Shown: positions 1 to 12,100 of the stretch, piece after piece
Layout of the letters: each line of letters opens with the position of its first letter
Numbering within the stretch: position 1 is the first letter of the stretch
From: Leptoclinus maculatus
Lineage: Eukaryota; Chordata; Actinopteri; Perciformes; Stichaeidae
Direction: 5' to 3'
NCBI GenBank assembly: GCA_032191485.1
Contig: JAVDOI010000130.1
Location: forward strand, 240,001-304,000
DNA: 64,000 nt
Program-made: the position numbers and the translations under genes
Notes under the pieces: generated by a model
The model's database searches: none
What the model was told of the DNA's origin: nothing
The model's input: the letters and a program-made list of their open reading frames with translations, nothing else

Positions 1-937
1 TTTAAACTATGTTGTATGTTATGAAATGTCATTTAAAAGTTTGAGTCAAAACTAAACAGTATTGTATCAAAGTGTAACTCTCTGTTACAGCAGCTGCATA
101 GAGAAGACTTCTTTGATTTGTTTTGAAGATTTCATCCAGAATAAGTGCAGCAGGTTCTGAAGTAAAATGATAGAAGGATGAGGATCATAAAAAGAAGTTG
201 AGACCAGACTGTATTGATATGAGAGTCAGCACCTTAATGCAGGCTGATTACTTATTCTCATAATTAGTAATGAACTCGTGACTGAGGCCTCGTCACTCAG
301 GCCCTCCACAGCTGGCCGTCACGCCGTCTGCTCCGTGCGATCTACGGCTCAGGTCCTCACCAGGTGATGGTGACGATGAGCCTCGCGCTCCCGGAGCCAG
401 GCAGAGGTCATTGTGGCATCACGACTGGTCCTCCACACCTGCCTGCCATCAAACATGGAAATCACCCCACTCACCCGTGACTGTTGCATATTCCATGAGC
501 GAACACAGCACTTCATCTTCTTCTAACATGGCTTATAAATACAAATCGCTGCACAACAATTGCACAAGAAACATGTTCGTTTTCCCCCTCTAAGCCCAGG
601 AGAAAATGAGCTTGATACGGAGACTCAGCTGCAATAACCCATTCACTTATTGAACGGCGGCGGCTGGATACACTCTCAGCCTCCGGGCTTAAACGAAAAA
701 GCAGAGCCCGGCTGCCTGATTGAATGGGTTTGTAATGCAAGCCAAATAGGTTTGTTCTAATGGGAATCGGCCTCGGTGGCTGCTGCAGAGGCTTACGCCA
801 GCACTAGAGGAGCAGTGAGCGGCAGGGGCCGCCACCCATCGCCCTGTGATTGGCTGAGAGAGGCCGAGGCAACACTAAGGGGATGCTGTGTTTACTAATG
901 GCCGTTTTAGTGAGGTGACATGAAATGAGCCTTAACT
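1..937. other. Intergenic stretch, nothing recognised
   Basis: No exon with both splice signals and a good reading frame was found on either strand, and no repeat family was recognised. Short open frames here look like chance. Confidence 0.4.
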
Positions 938-1002
938 TTAGGAATCACAGTATTCCTGAGAGGTGAATAATATATACTGTATATACAGTATCATTATGTG
1001 TC

Positions 1003-1218
1003 TGTGTGTGTGTAGGTGTAGGTGTAGGTGTAGGTGTGTGTGTGTGTAGGTGTGTGTGTGTGTGTGTATGTGTGTGTGTGGGGGGGGGTGTAGGTGTGTG
1101 TGTGTGTGTGTGTGTAGGTGTAGGTGTGTGTGTGTAGGTGTGTGTGTTGGTGTGTGTGTGTAGGTGTCGGTGTGTGTGTGTGTGTATGTGTGTGTGTAGG
1201 TGTGTGTAGGTGTGTGTC

Positions 1219-1257
<39 letters not shown>

Positions 1258-1380
1258 ATAGGTGTGTGTGTGTGTGTGTGTGTGTAGGTGTGTGTGTGTG
1301 TGTGTAGGTGTGTGTCGGTGTGTGTGTGTGTATGTGTGTGTGTGTGTGTGTAGGTGTGTGTGTGTGTCTGTGTGTGTGCA

Positions 1381-1419
<39 letters not shown>

Positions 1420-1511
1420 GTGTGTGTGTGTGTGTGTAGGTGTGTGTAGGTGTGTGTGTGTGTGTGTAGGTGTGTGTAGGTGTCTGTGTGTGTGCATAGG
1501 TGTGTGTGGGG
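1003..1511. repeat. (TG)n microsatellite with TAGG interruptions
   Basis: About 500 bp of TG repeats are broken every 6-20 bases by AGG (GTAGGTG units), with a G run near 1,080. The array leaves long His/Thr or Cys/Val frames open on both strands. These frames are products of the repeat, not genes. Confidence 0.95.
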
Positions 1512-4507
1512 GTAGTACTGGCTCAGGTGCTTCTCCACTGTCGCCGCATATGAAACATCCTGCCTCGTGCCCTGGAGCGATACGATCCTGAATAGTTGCA
1601 GCTGTTTATGATCCTGTGTGGGTCAAAGATAGTCAAGTTGATTATTAATATCGAATCTAAACCAGAGAAGCAACAATACATGATAAGATATGAAACCAAT
1701 AAGCACAGTTGTACCTCCGGGTCTTCACTGAATGTCAGTTACATAAATCACGATAGTTTTACTTCCTCCTGTTGCAATCCAGCTGCACCCCCAATACAAT
1801 GGGGGGGGGGGGGGGAATTAAATTTGATTTGGGATGCTAAGCAACATTTGAATGGAGTGGCTTAGTTGTCATAGTGATTGATGCTCAGACAAATAAGGAG
1901 TCAAAGTCAAATCATTGGATGGCTGGTGATCAGGGAGGTCATCCCCCAGGAGCTACATGTAGCTCAGGAGGTTTCATCTGGATCCGTACACTAGAACAGT
2001 CTTCATGTTTGGTGGATGATGGCATGTGTAGGAACAGATTGGAGGGTCACAACTGAAGCCAACACATGGGAGCTGTCTGACTCGTAATGAGCCACTGATG
2101 CGACACACCCGAGGGACACCCGAGGGACACCCGAGGGACACCCGAGGTGCACGGGTGGAAAGTTGAGCCGAGAGACACTGAGGGCACAGCTGAGCAGAAG
2201 GTGTAGGCGACGTTTCAAATCTTCTGTAGTTGCCTCACAATAGCTGTGGAACAATACATGAGAGAGAATGTTGGTGTGTCTGAATGTGTTGACTGTCAGC
2301 TCTGAACATGCGTCACCTAATGCATTTATACAAACGTTCTTGTGAATACTGGCTCTTTTAAAATAACTTTGACGGTCACACTGCAGTTTATTCTGACTAG
2401 CTCACACCGATGTGTGTTAAAGTTGTCACGCATGTGAAATTCATTAATTTTCACGTAGAGGCTGTATTTTCTTCCGTGGGATCACAACACACATCAACAC
2501 AAACACGTGGAAAGCTGTGAATTCATTCATTACTATCTCTCAACCTGACAAAGTGGAGTAAAGCTGGACTAACGATGGGGCAGAATGTAAATGGGAACCC
2601 AGTCTGCTGGGAGCAGCAGAACTGATCCACGAGTCTGCATGTGTTTTGCAACCTAATATAGCTTAGAGAAGCAGACGGCTTCCTGAGGACGGAGTTACAG
2701 GATAAAGAAGCACATTAGGGAGCAGGGCTGTCTCTGAGTGTGACTGCACTTACCAAATGTGAAGAGACCGATACGATGCTGAATGAGGGGGCAAAAAAGC
2801 AAAACTCTGAGATTGCTCATTATCTTCAACCTGAAATGTGAGCACAGGTTTGAGCCCTGAACAGATATTATTCCCCGACTGAACACATGGCACATTTAGG
2901 GAGACGCCACACCACAAGTGCAGTCGGAGACTTTTCTCTGGACCGTGGCTTTCCAAATGTACTTAGAAGTTAAAAGGGGAAACGGGGATCGAGTGGAGGC
3001 TTAGTGCAGCTCTGCAGCTCATCTTGGCTCTAAGCTTGGCTGAGCTTTGCATTCCTCTGGACGCTGCTACATCCTGGACCATGGAACACTTTTTTGCTTT
3101 TGTTGTTAAGTCGAACAACAACTCCTCCTCTTCTAAATACAAGACTGAACAAGATACCAGTGTTTCTGCAGAGGAAGAGGCAGTAAATTACTGTTCAGAA
3201 ATGGCAAAACTCACGTAAACTTTGTTTTTTATTAAAGAGGAAGACGTGGCTTAGTTTTTCTTTCTTTTCTTTCTTGTCGACACCTGCAGAAGCTTTTAAA
3301 GGATTTGTTTTGTACAACTGGCATACGCAAAGCTCCAAAAACCCCACAAGCTTGGATTTAGTAAAAGTGTATGAATCATTTGTTCCTGTTAAGAAGCTTA
3401 GCTTCATGAATTGATACCTGCATGTCTTGTTTCAGATGTAAACGCACCATGCTGCTCACACACGGTTGCAGTGAGGTTCACTGAAATTACCCAAATAGGT
3501 AATTAGGCCTCTAAATTCATCAGGATATTTACTGACGTATGATATATATGGAACAAAATGTCTTCGGCTTGTAACAGTCACAGATCGTATGCGGTGTTCC
3601 AGACAACTCGGAACTCCCAAATAATTGCTTCCTCCTGCTAGAAAAAATAAAACTTTCGAAGTCAGAGTTTCTACTTGTAAACTCGGGTTGAATCATCCGC
3701 TCCGACTGGACGAAGAAGCAGAGCGTCTGATGTCACACAACAGTGGAAGCGCACATTGTAAATGTCATGTTTATTATGTTTAGATATGAGAAAGACTGTT
3801 CTTACTCATTGTACCCTGAAGGAACTTACAAGAAGACCCCAAAATGTGCAACTCAACTGTGTACTTACTGTGTACTTCTACTTCAGAGGAAAACATGGCA
3901 GTTAATTTACCTGAGAGAAGTCAAAATATGATGAATTGTTATTCATGAAACTACCCAGCATCATATTAGAACAGTTGAGTAAACATTGTGCTGATATTTC
4001 ACTCATCACTTGAAGGAAACTTTGACTTTTATTGTGAAGTATTAACAGCTTTACGATTAGTAGTTTATAGTTTACTTCACAAATAGTTTTTAGTTCTATT
4101 AATATGTCTCTCTGTTAAGTTTGAATGTTTTCATGTGAGAGTCACCAATTTGATTCCCAATATGTACTCAGTTTATCCAAATAAATATCCAAATTTGCTG
4201 TGAGTTTTCAGAGATGCGAGTTGCTACAGGTGACTGAAGCCTCAGCGTGAACGGTCTGTTGGTCGTCATACTTCATTTAATACGCAGTATGCACTACATA
4301 CTGATTCATGCACACCGGCTGCTTGGCTTGTTTATCCAACGTTTATCAATATTGAAAGTGTTGCATATCCATATTTGACCAAATTTGACAAAGCACACCC
4401 TTGGATCCACAACAATACGTGAAGACCAGATGAACTGTTGTGGAGAAACGGGGAGAACACACGACCAAAGAGATTTAATGACATATACTATACTGTGAGC
4501 TGCTCCC
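1512..4507. other. Intergenic stretch with small simple repeats
   Basis: No gene is supported. There is a run of 14-16 G at about 1,801 and an 11-bp direct repeat (CGAGGGACACC, about 4 copies) at 2,108-2,150. The rest is unique-looking AT-rich sequence. Confidence 0.4.
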
Positions 4508-4780
4508 TGTGGCTCAGAGGGGGAGCGGCTCATCCATGCTTCACATGATCCCCGGCTCCTCCGGTACACATGTTGAGATGTTCTTGAGCACGATGCAGAA
4601 CCCCAAAGAGCTCCTGAAGTCTGTGTGAATGATTATTAGTTATGATCCTGAGGGGTCGGTGTCATCTCGCATCTCAGCTTTTCTACACATTAGTGTAAAA
4701 ATGTGTGTGAATGGATGAATGTGGTCATGTAGCGGTTTGAGTGCTCGGACGACAACAAAGGCAAATGCATAAAGGCCTGA
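4508..4780 (+). repeat. tRNA-headed SINE, diverged copy
   Basis: The copy starts with a degenerate A-box-like GTGGCTCAGAGGGGGAGC. It continues with the body text CTTGAGCACGATGCAGAACCCC and a tail around TGAATGGATGAATGTGGTCATGTAGCGGTTTGAG. The same body recurs at 4,855 and 9,551 in this window. The order (tRNA-like head, 'gcaagacac..aacccc' body, 'gaatg' tail) is that of a teleost tRNA-derived SINE. Confidence 0.6.
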
Positions 4781-4854
4781 AAACCCCATTCCACCAGCCC
4801 TCCGACCCCTCATGTCCTCCTGCAGCTCCTCTCCTCAGGGAGGTGCTACAGCGA

Positions 4855-5040
4855 CTGTGGCTCAGTGGTAGAGCGGGTCGTCCTTCGATCGGCGGTTGGA
4901 TGCCCGGCTTCTTTAGCCCATGTCGAGGTGCCCTCGGGCAAGACACTTAACCCCAAATCACTCCCGCAGGCTGTGCCTGCAGTGTATGAATGTTAGATAG
5001 TGCTGATGGGCAAGCAGCTTTTATCCGTTAGCCATCAGGA
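4855..5040 (+). repeat. tRNA-headed SINE
   Basis: The head TGGCTCAGTGGTAGAGC fits a Pol III A box, and CGGTTGGATGCCC fits a B box with one change. The body GGGCAAGACACTTAACCCC and the segment GTGCTGATGGGCAAGCAGC follow. It lies about 75 bp after another copy of the family and lacks the usual tail, so it looks 3' truncated. Confidence 0.65.
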
Positions 5041-5161
5041 CTCCTCCCTCCTCACATAACACTGCTGTTACATTACCACAATGTGTGCTACAGAGTAACA
5101 TACTGTACAGAAGACAAACTCGTCCGGCCTCGGTGGTGTGGCCATCAACAATCGAATGACT

Positions 5162-5167
5162 TTTATT
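5162..5167 (-). promoter_or_regulatory. Candidate poly(A) signal AATAAA
   Basis: TTTATT on the plus strand reads AATAAA on the minus strand, about 920 bases past the stop codon of the coiled-coil gene at 6,091. It is the first canonical hexamer I found downstream, and no transcript evidence is available. The 5,168-6,090 stretch between would be the 3' UTR. Confidence 0.25.
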
Positions 5168-6090
5168 TGCCATTTTAACGACACACCTTTCCCAAAGTAC
5201 TGCACAAAGTCTGGGAACATACGGCTCCAACGAGATGATTCAACTGTGAGAAGTGTTTACACTGCATGCGTTCACCTCTTTGAAGTGGAGCAGCGCCTTA
5301 AAAGAAGACGTTCCTCTCTCGTGTGGCTTTTTGGTTGTTCCCTCCAATGAAGGATTTGAGCAAGCAGCAGCAGATCTACCAGAGGGAGCCGCTGGAACCT
5401 CAGCTGCTGCAAAGCAAACACTCTGAAATGAAGGAGACATCAAGTGTGCGCTGCGTATAAAACCAGACATTTGGCCGCGTGGGGATTTACTCACAGTGCA
5501 TACACTTCATCCACATTAAAAAAAATAGACTTCTATTTGTGCTTATTGAGTCTTTTTTTTTACAAATATATATATACTGCATGAAACAAAAAAATATGAA
5601 GTCATAACGCAAATCGGTGAATACATTAAAAGAGATGTAAAAACAGATATTATTTTCATGTCAGTAAAAAACTAATGTTTAGAAAAGGCACCAGTGTTCT
5701 GTTTGAGTGGAGTAAACATTTGAGCACAAACACATTGGCATGATAATAATACACTAAACTATATTTAAACAGCTGTTAAAATATAACTATGGCAAGAAAT
5801 GAAACCGTAAAACTATTTTGGTATAAATCTTTTTTCAAATCCATTAAATCCATTCAATGCAGCTTCTTAAATAACATCGAAACACTTTACAGCATTTTCT
5901 CCTTTACAGTGTCCACACAGTCGGAGGTGAACTCGTCTTACTCCTCTGCTCTTCAGCACCTTCAGTGATTGCCCGGTTGAGGTAGAGGAGGATTAGTGCG
6001 GAGTGCAAAGCTTCCAGGTGCAGTCAAGTTGTTTCTTTGTTCTGCATGAGCAGCAGGTAGAATCAGAGGCCGATGAAGGCTCACGTTGAG

Positions 6091-6164
6091 CTAATCTGTG
6101 AGGGGTCTGGCCCCGTTGACTGGGGAGTCATCCAAGTCTGAAGTGGTCAGCCGTTTGTGAGGCG
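6091..6164 (-). CDS. Coiled-coil gene, terminal coding exon
   Basis: The acceptor is a pyrimidine-rich tract ending GCCACAG. The exon enters with two bases that complete a Ser codon begun in the previous exon. It codes for PHKRLTTSDLDD and eleven more residues ending PLTD, then TAG. The other two frames stop early or do not fit the upstream phase. Confidence 0.8.
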
Positions 6165-9100
6165 CTGTGGCAGAGGCAAAACAAAACCAGTTACATTCCC
6201 CGTCCCCGTTTCTCACCCAGTCACAGCCCACCATGTGGGAGGACTGTATCCACTTTGATTGTTAATGGGTCTAGTCCAATACACGTGGGCCCCTCAATGA
6301 TTCCTGTCACTGCCAAAGTACTCCTGAATACATGTGATCATTGCATTGTATATTAACACCAGTGTTAAGGAGCCATAGACCTACTTTGGCCAGCACACTT
6401 CCTGGAGACACAAAGCCACAGAAAGTACGCTCACTGAGCCAAATATCTGTAAGCAGCTTAGGAAAGCGCTACAAGTGATTGTGGCTGAGAGCCACTGGCA
6501 GTGATACAGACAGACACACTCTCAGAGCACTGATGGGAAGTTTGAGCGCTGTGTGCCATGCTGAAATACTGAATGGACAAGTGAGAGTGCTGTAAGACGG
6601 CATCGTGTGTACATCACAACGTAAGCTTCATAATGATATACTGTACTGTGGAATGCAGCAGTAACAGAGATTGTCATTGTGCAGACTTGTGATAAACCAT
6701 TTAAAAAAATACTGTTGTACGTTTTCAAATGATCAGTTTTGACTACCAAAGCAGCCATTGGACGAGCTGTTGCAGCACAGGGTTTGTAGCAGCAGTATAT
6801 AAATACTCACACAGTGTGTCGGATCTCAGCGAGCTGCTCAGGAACATGCTGGGCTCTCTGACGGAGGAAGAAACAGCGGCCAGTCTCAGGCTCCTGGAAG
6901 TGGCGTCCAGCTTCTCATCCTGGAAGACAGGAGGACTTGGTCACTGACAAAGTGAGGGTCTACAGCCATCACTGTGATGTAATGTATGATGTATAGCCTG
7001 AGGACATACACCTGGACCCAAACAAGTTAGGACGACATCGTGTGCTCGTCCATCTCAACAGTCAGTGGGTGCTTTGCCATGAAGTGTTCATGCCTAAAGA
7101 CTGTGGTGATCCTCTGACAATCAAACATCTCCACATCTACGAGATGAAGTGGCACAAAACTGTGTACAGACACCACGGCTGCTAGACGATGTCTCAGAGG
7201 TTCCTTTTCCAACGTGGCTCAAACACTCGCCGGTCAACTTCAGTCTTGTTTACCCGCACATGAGCATATCATGTATTCATTATGTAATTAGTAATACTGG
7301 CAAATGCCATCTTCACTTGTGTGCTCGCATTTTAAGTCATGATGTGAAGATGCAATGATTCAACAAACTGAATGAACATTAGTGTCTGCGCCCCAATCCA
7401 TTAACAATCCATCCAGTAATGGAGATATTACATCTGTCTGTTGGTCCAAAGTGTTCGTGACAGACTAACTGAGGGTGGCCGTGGGCAAGTCTCACAATGT
7501 AAGACTACACATAGTACAACCATAAATGTGAACAGCTCTGTATAATGCTCAAAGCAGCTTTGGGCCAGATTTGGATGCTTTTTTTTTTAGCATCCCAAGA
7601 GCTCTACATAATGATGAAATATTGTGTTTGGGAAGAGAGCGGTGTGAGGCCCGTGTATGATAAAAGCTTCTGCAGACATTTACTTGCCTGTAAACATGCC
7701 GGCACAAGTGTGCCAGCATGAACAGACTTTGGGATTCTGTTGCAAGGCCCGCCAAGTCACTGTTGTCTCTTCAAGTTTGACACATATTACAGATTCCATT
7801 TATCCGGTGTTTATGAATCATTAATATTACAGATGTCCTGTAATGACAGGACACACACTGAGCCAAAACTAATCCTGTCTGAATACTAGTGGTTCAAAGC
7901 AGAGACGCACTTTTACATTCAACGTGGAAGCGGCTTGTTGTCGGCACTGCTGACTGTGATCAAGATGGAACTTTTGTAAAGACATTCCATCAGTCCCTTT
8001 TCCTTAAACAAACCCCGGGTGTGCAGCAGCTATTAAGCTAATGTAATCGCCACTTATCACTCAACACAGGAGTCATTTGGCAAACCAACGGGGTAATCTG
8101 GCAGATTAAAGCCATTTAAAAAGTGACTGTATGGCTGTTTGGGGGAGGCTGCAAACGGCTGATGGCAATCAGCTGTCAACAGTGATGTCTTGATGGCTCC
8201 CATGACTGCTTCACAGCACAGAAGAGGACTGCAGCTATTAACAGAGACGGGTAACATTCAGGTGTTCTTTAAGCGTACATTTGTGCCATTGCTTGAGCTT
8301 TCCCACTCTGTCCATCCATGATGCATTACCAGCATGTGGAATTATTCATTTATTCACACAAGTTGCAAATGAGGTGCTTTGCACACATCGGCTGTGGTGT
8401 GGGCGAGCTAGACTCATAAATGACTCAAAGTCAGGCTATCCTGATCCAAACGGCTGCTGTTTGAACAAAGCACGGCAATTAGTGACTGAAATAGAAAAGG
8501 TGTGGGTTGTTGTTTGGGAGGACAGGCTCTTGAAAGGCATTATAAAGCACATCTGTGTGTGTTAGTCGTACTCTGTACTCCTGGATTCTGCGTTTGGACT
8601 CGTCCAGCTGGTGCTGTAGGTCCCAGACGATCTCTTTGTATTTGGTGTAGCGCTGCTCCACCATCTCTCTCTGGTGCTGCGACTCCTGTTGGCACAAAAT
8701 GGAGGCTGTGTCACTATAACCACCCGCACCACAGACACAGCTGTCTTTTAACCAGGCCAGAGGGACAAAAGCCAGAGCTTGTCAATAGTCTTAGCAGAAG
8801 AACACTGAAATGAATGAATAGCGTTGATTCATTGGATCAGTGTTTTCTGCATGGTGCTAATTTAAAGTCTCTTCATTCTTTCACGTCCAAACTGTTAGAA
8901 GTGTTGCCAGCCAGCTCACTGCCCCTCTATCCACTTATGACCTTCTTGATGAGCTTCAGTTTGGTTTCAGACCCAAACACTACTGAAACTGCACAGATTA
9001 AAGTAACTAACGACAACCTTTTAGTTGCAATGAACTCTGATCTTTGTATGCACTCCTTAGAGCAGGGAGTGCGCTCTCCCTGGTTCCACGGGGATCAGCA

Positions 9101-12100
9101 CTCAGCGGTTATGCGTTTACTTGCTTTAAAAAAAAACACATTACACACACGGATCGTCCTACAACAGTCATGATTCCTCCAAGCTGGTTGGATTACAGAT
9201 GTGCTTGTCAGAAGTCACTGGATGTGCAATAATTCCGTGTATGAATGCACACAAAACCAAAATGTTGCTTGTTGGTCCTGCTAGATTCAAATAGTTTTTT
9301 CCATTAACCCTGATGGAGAACAATTTCTCAGACCCCCAGTTAAGAATCTGGGAATAGTATTTGATCCCTAGTATTTCACACAAACTGCCCTCTTCCACCT
9401 TCTTAAAATAGCCCAAATACACACACTGACAATAGACTACTGTGATGCACTTTCTCTACCTGAGACGGCAATAAAAGGTCTCAAACTGGTCCAGAACGCA
9501 GCTGCCAGAGTCCTCACCAGATCTCAGAAGCTGGATCGTATGACATCGGTACTCAGAGGTAGAGCGGGTCGTCCCCTCATCGGATGATCGGCGGTCCAAT
9601 CCCCCAGCCCGTGTGTCTTAGTGTCCTTGGGCCAGATACCGACCCTCATATTACTCCTGGAGGCGGTGCCATCGTTGTGTGAGTGTGCATCAGTTTAGAT
9701 CCTGATAGGCAGGTGACACCTTTCATGTCAGCAAGCAGCTGCCATCAGTGACTGTTTGTGTGTGAATGAGTGAATGTTGACATGTAGCGTACAGCGCTTT
9801 GAGTCAAGACTAGAAAGGTGCAAGTCCATTTACCATCCATTACCCAACTATAAGGCTTTAAATGTGGCTCACTCATATGTCTGCAGTCTTATTTCCTCAT
9901 ATACTCCATGACCCTCCTTTACAGTCCCTTGATGCTGGTTACATAAATGTTCCCTCTACAATACTCAGAACATTAATAAAGCATCAAACACCTATTGTCT
10001 CGGTAAAGATATAGTGGATTAATGTCTCCCTCTGTATCCCCCTCAGGTAAACATTGTTAGCTCTGTCAGCACTGCTAGCTGCTGGCTCAGTGGTCGCCAT
10101 GTTGAGAGCTGTGTGGAAGCAATATATGCTCTGAATTTAGTATTGAGCACCGTTCACCATTCCTTGAACTCTTGGTGGTCAAAGCCTTTGCCGAGTTCTG
10201 CAGATACTTGCAAATCCAGGATGTTTTACCTTGTTGACAAGTAAGCAACCTACTCCAGTCCTATTACGTTATACTGTATGATCTTTGGGTGAGAAAACAA
10301 AATCTACTAGTGATGAACGCCATCTCCTCCATGATGGATGTCACCCTCCGGCCCAACGGCTAAAGTCAAGAGGAAGCTTCCTCAGCCATGTCCAGCCCCT
10401 AACAAAGTCTCAGGAAGAAACCAGAATCCAACTCTGGAGGGAAAAGCTTGAGAATGACCCTCCTCTATCTGTCATGGGAATACCCCCTACTGATAACCTT
10501 CCCCCTGGCCCACAAGCACCATGGGCTCAATGGAAAACACTAAACCGCCTCAGAACGAGAACGGGACGATCAAAAGCTGCTCTGGTCAGATGGGGCTACA
10601 AGGCTGGCTCAACCACCTGTGACTGTGGAGAAGCAGCACTGCCTTGTCTGCCCTCCACTACCCAACCCTTGCAACTCAAAAGACCTTGCAGTGTTCAATA
10701 AAAATGTGGAGGACTGTGTAAAGAAATGGGAAACTGTCAAGGTGTAAACATTTCCAAGGTTGCTGTGACTGATGTTGCACTCTCTGATCATTTCTGTTTT
10801 CTTTGAGAGTGAAATCTCCTTGCACACAAATGTCCAAACCGAGGTTGTGACAAAGCGTTACATCTCTGAAAACACCGGTGAACTATTTATTCAGAAGTAC
10901 TCCTCCACACCAGCCCTCTCTTGCGTCTCAGTCAATGAGCTTGTAGATAGCTTCAATTCTAAAGTTAACAATGTTATTGATGCCATTGCACCCACTAAAG
11001 TGAAGGTTGTCTCGGTGCCTCCACACCAACCACAGGATATGTGTTGTCCCCATCTCTGAATAACATCCATTCAAATATCATGACACAATTTCATTCAATC
11101 GACCGTAGAAGCCTAGAAGACATTATACAACATCTGAAGTCATCCTCCTGCTGCTTGGATATTCTACCAACACGCTTTTTCAAAGATATTTCAAACTGCA
11201 TGACCACTGATCTTTTACAAATTGTAAACACATCCCTTCTCTCAGGTGTCTTCCCACAAGCCCTAAAAACTGCAGTTATTAAACCACTCCTAAAGAAGGC
11301 TAATTTAGACTCCGCAACAATGAAAAATTACAGGCCAATATCAAACCAAATTATTTAAAAAGCGTTTTTTCAACAGCTGAACAACTTCTTGGCCATAAAT
11401 AACTGTTTTGATGTCTTCCAGTCAGGCTTTCGACAGCACCACAGTACTGAAACTGCTCTTGTTAAGGTTTTCAACGACATCCACTTAAACACAGACAATG
11501 GCGGAATTTCAGTCTTAGTATTACTGGATCTCAGTGCTGCATTCGACACGGTCGACCATGACATACTACTAGAAAGACTAAAACTCTGGGTGGGACTCTC
11601 TGGGACAGCACTTAACTGGTTTGAATCCTACTTGAAGGACAGAGAATACTTTGTGTCTGTAGCTAATTACACATCAGAACTGACTAAAATGACATGTGGT
11701 GTTCCCCAAGGTTCAATACTGGGGCCTCTTCTGTTCAACATCTACATGCTTCCACTAGCTCAGATTATGGAAAACAACAAAGTGTGTTATCATCATTATG
11801 CAGACGACACACAAATCTACATAACTATATCACCAGGGGACTATAATCCCATACACGGGCTGGGTAAATGCATTGAACAAATCAACAACTGGATGTGCCA
11901 GAACTTTCTTCAATAAAACAAAGAAAAAACAGAAGTAATTGTTTTTGGTACCAAGGACGAACGATTGAAAGTCAGTGCTCAGCTTCAATCACTGATGTTA
12001 AAAACCTCAAACCAAGCCAGAAATCTAGGTGTAGTTAGGTCGTCTGGGACTGGTCTACTTTCTGTTCCCAGAGTCACAACTAAACATGAAGAAGCAGCGT

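Noticed and set aside
938..1591. Long His/Thr and Cys/Val frames on both strands
   Set aside because: Entirely made by the (TG)n array; no splice or start context.
4855..4930. Functional tRNA gene at the A/B-box sequence
   Set aside because: No cloverleaf can be formed, and the text continues into the SINE body seen in other copies.
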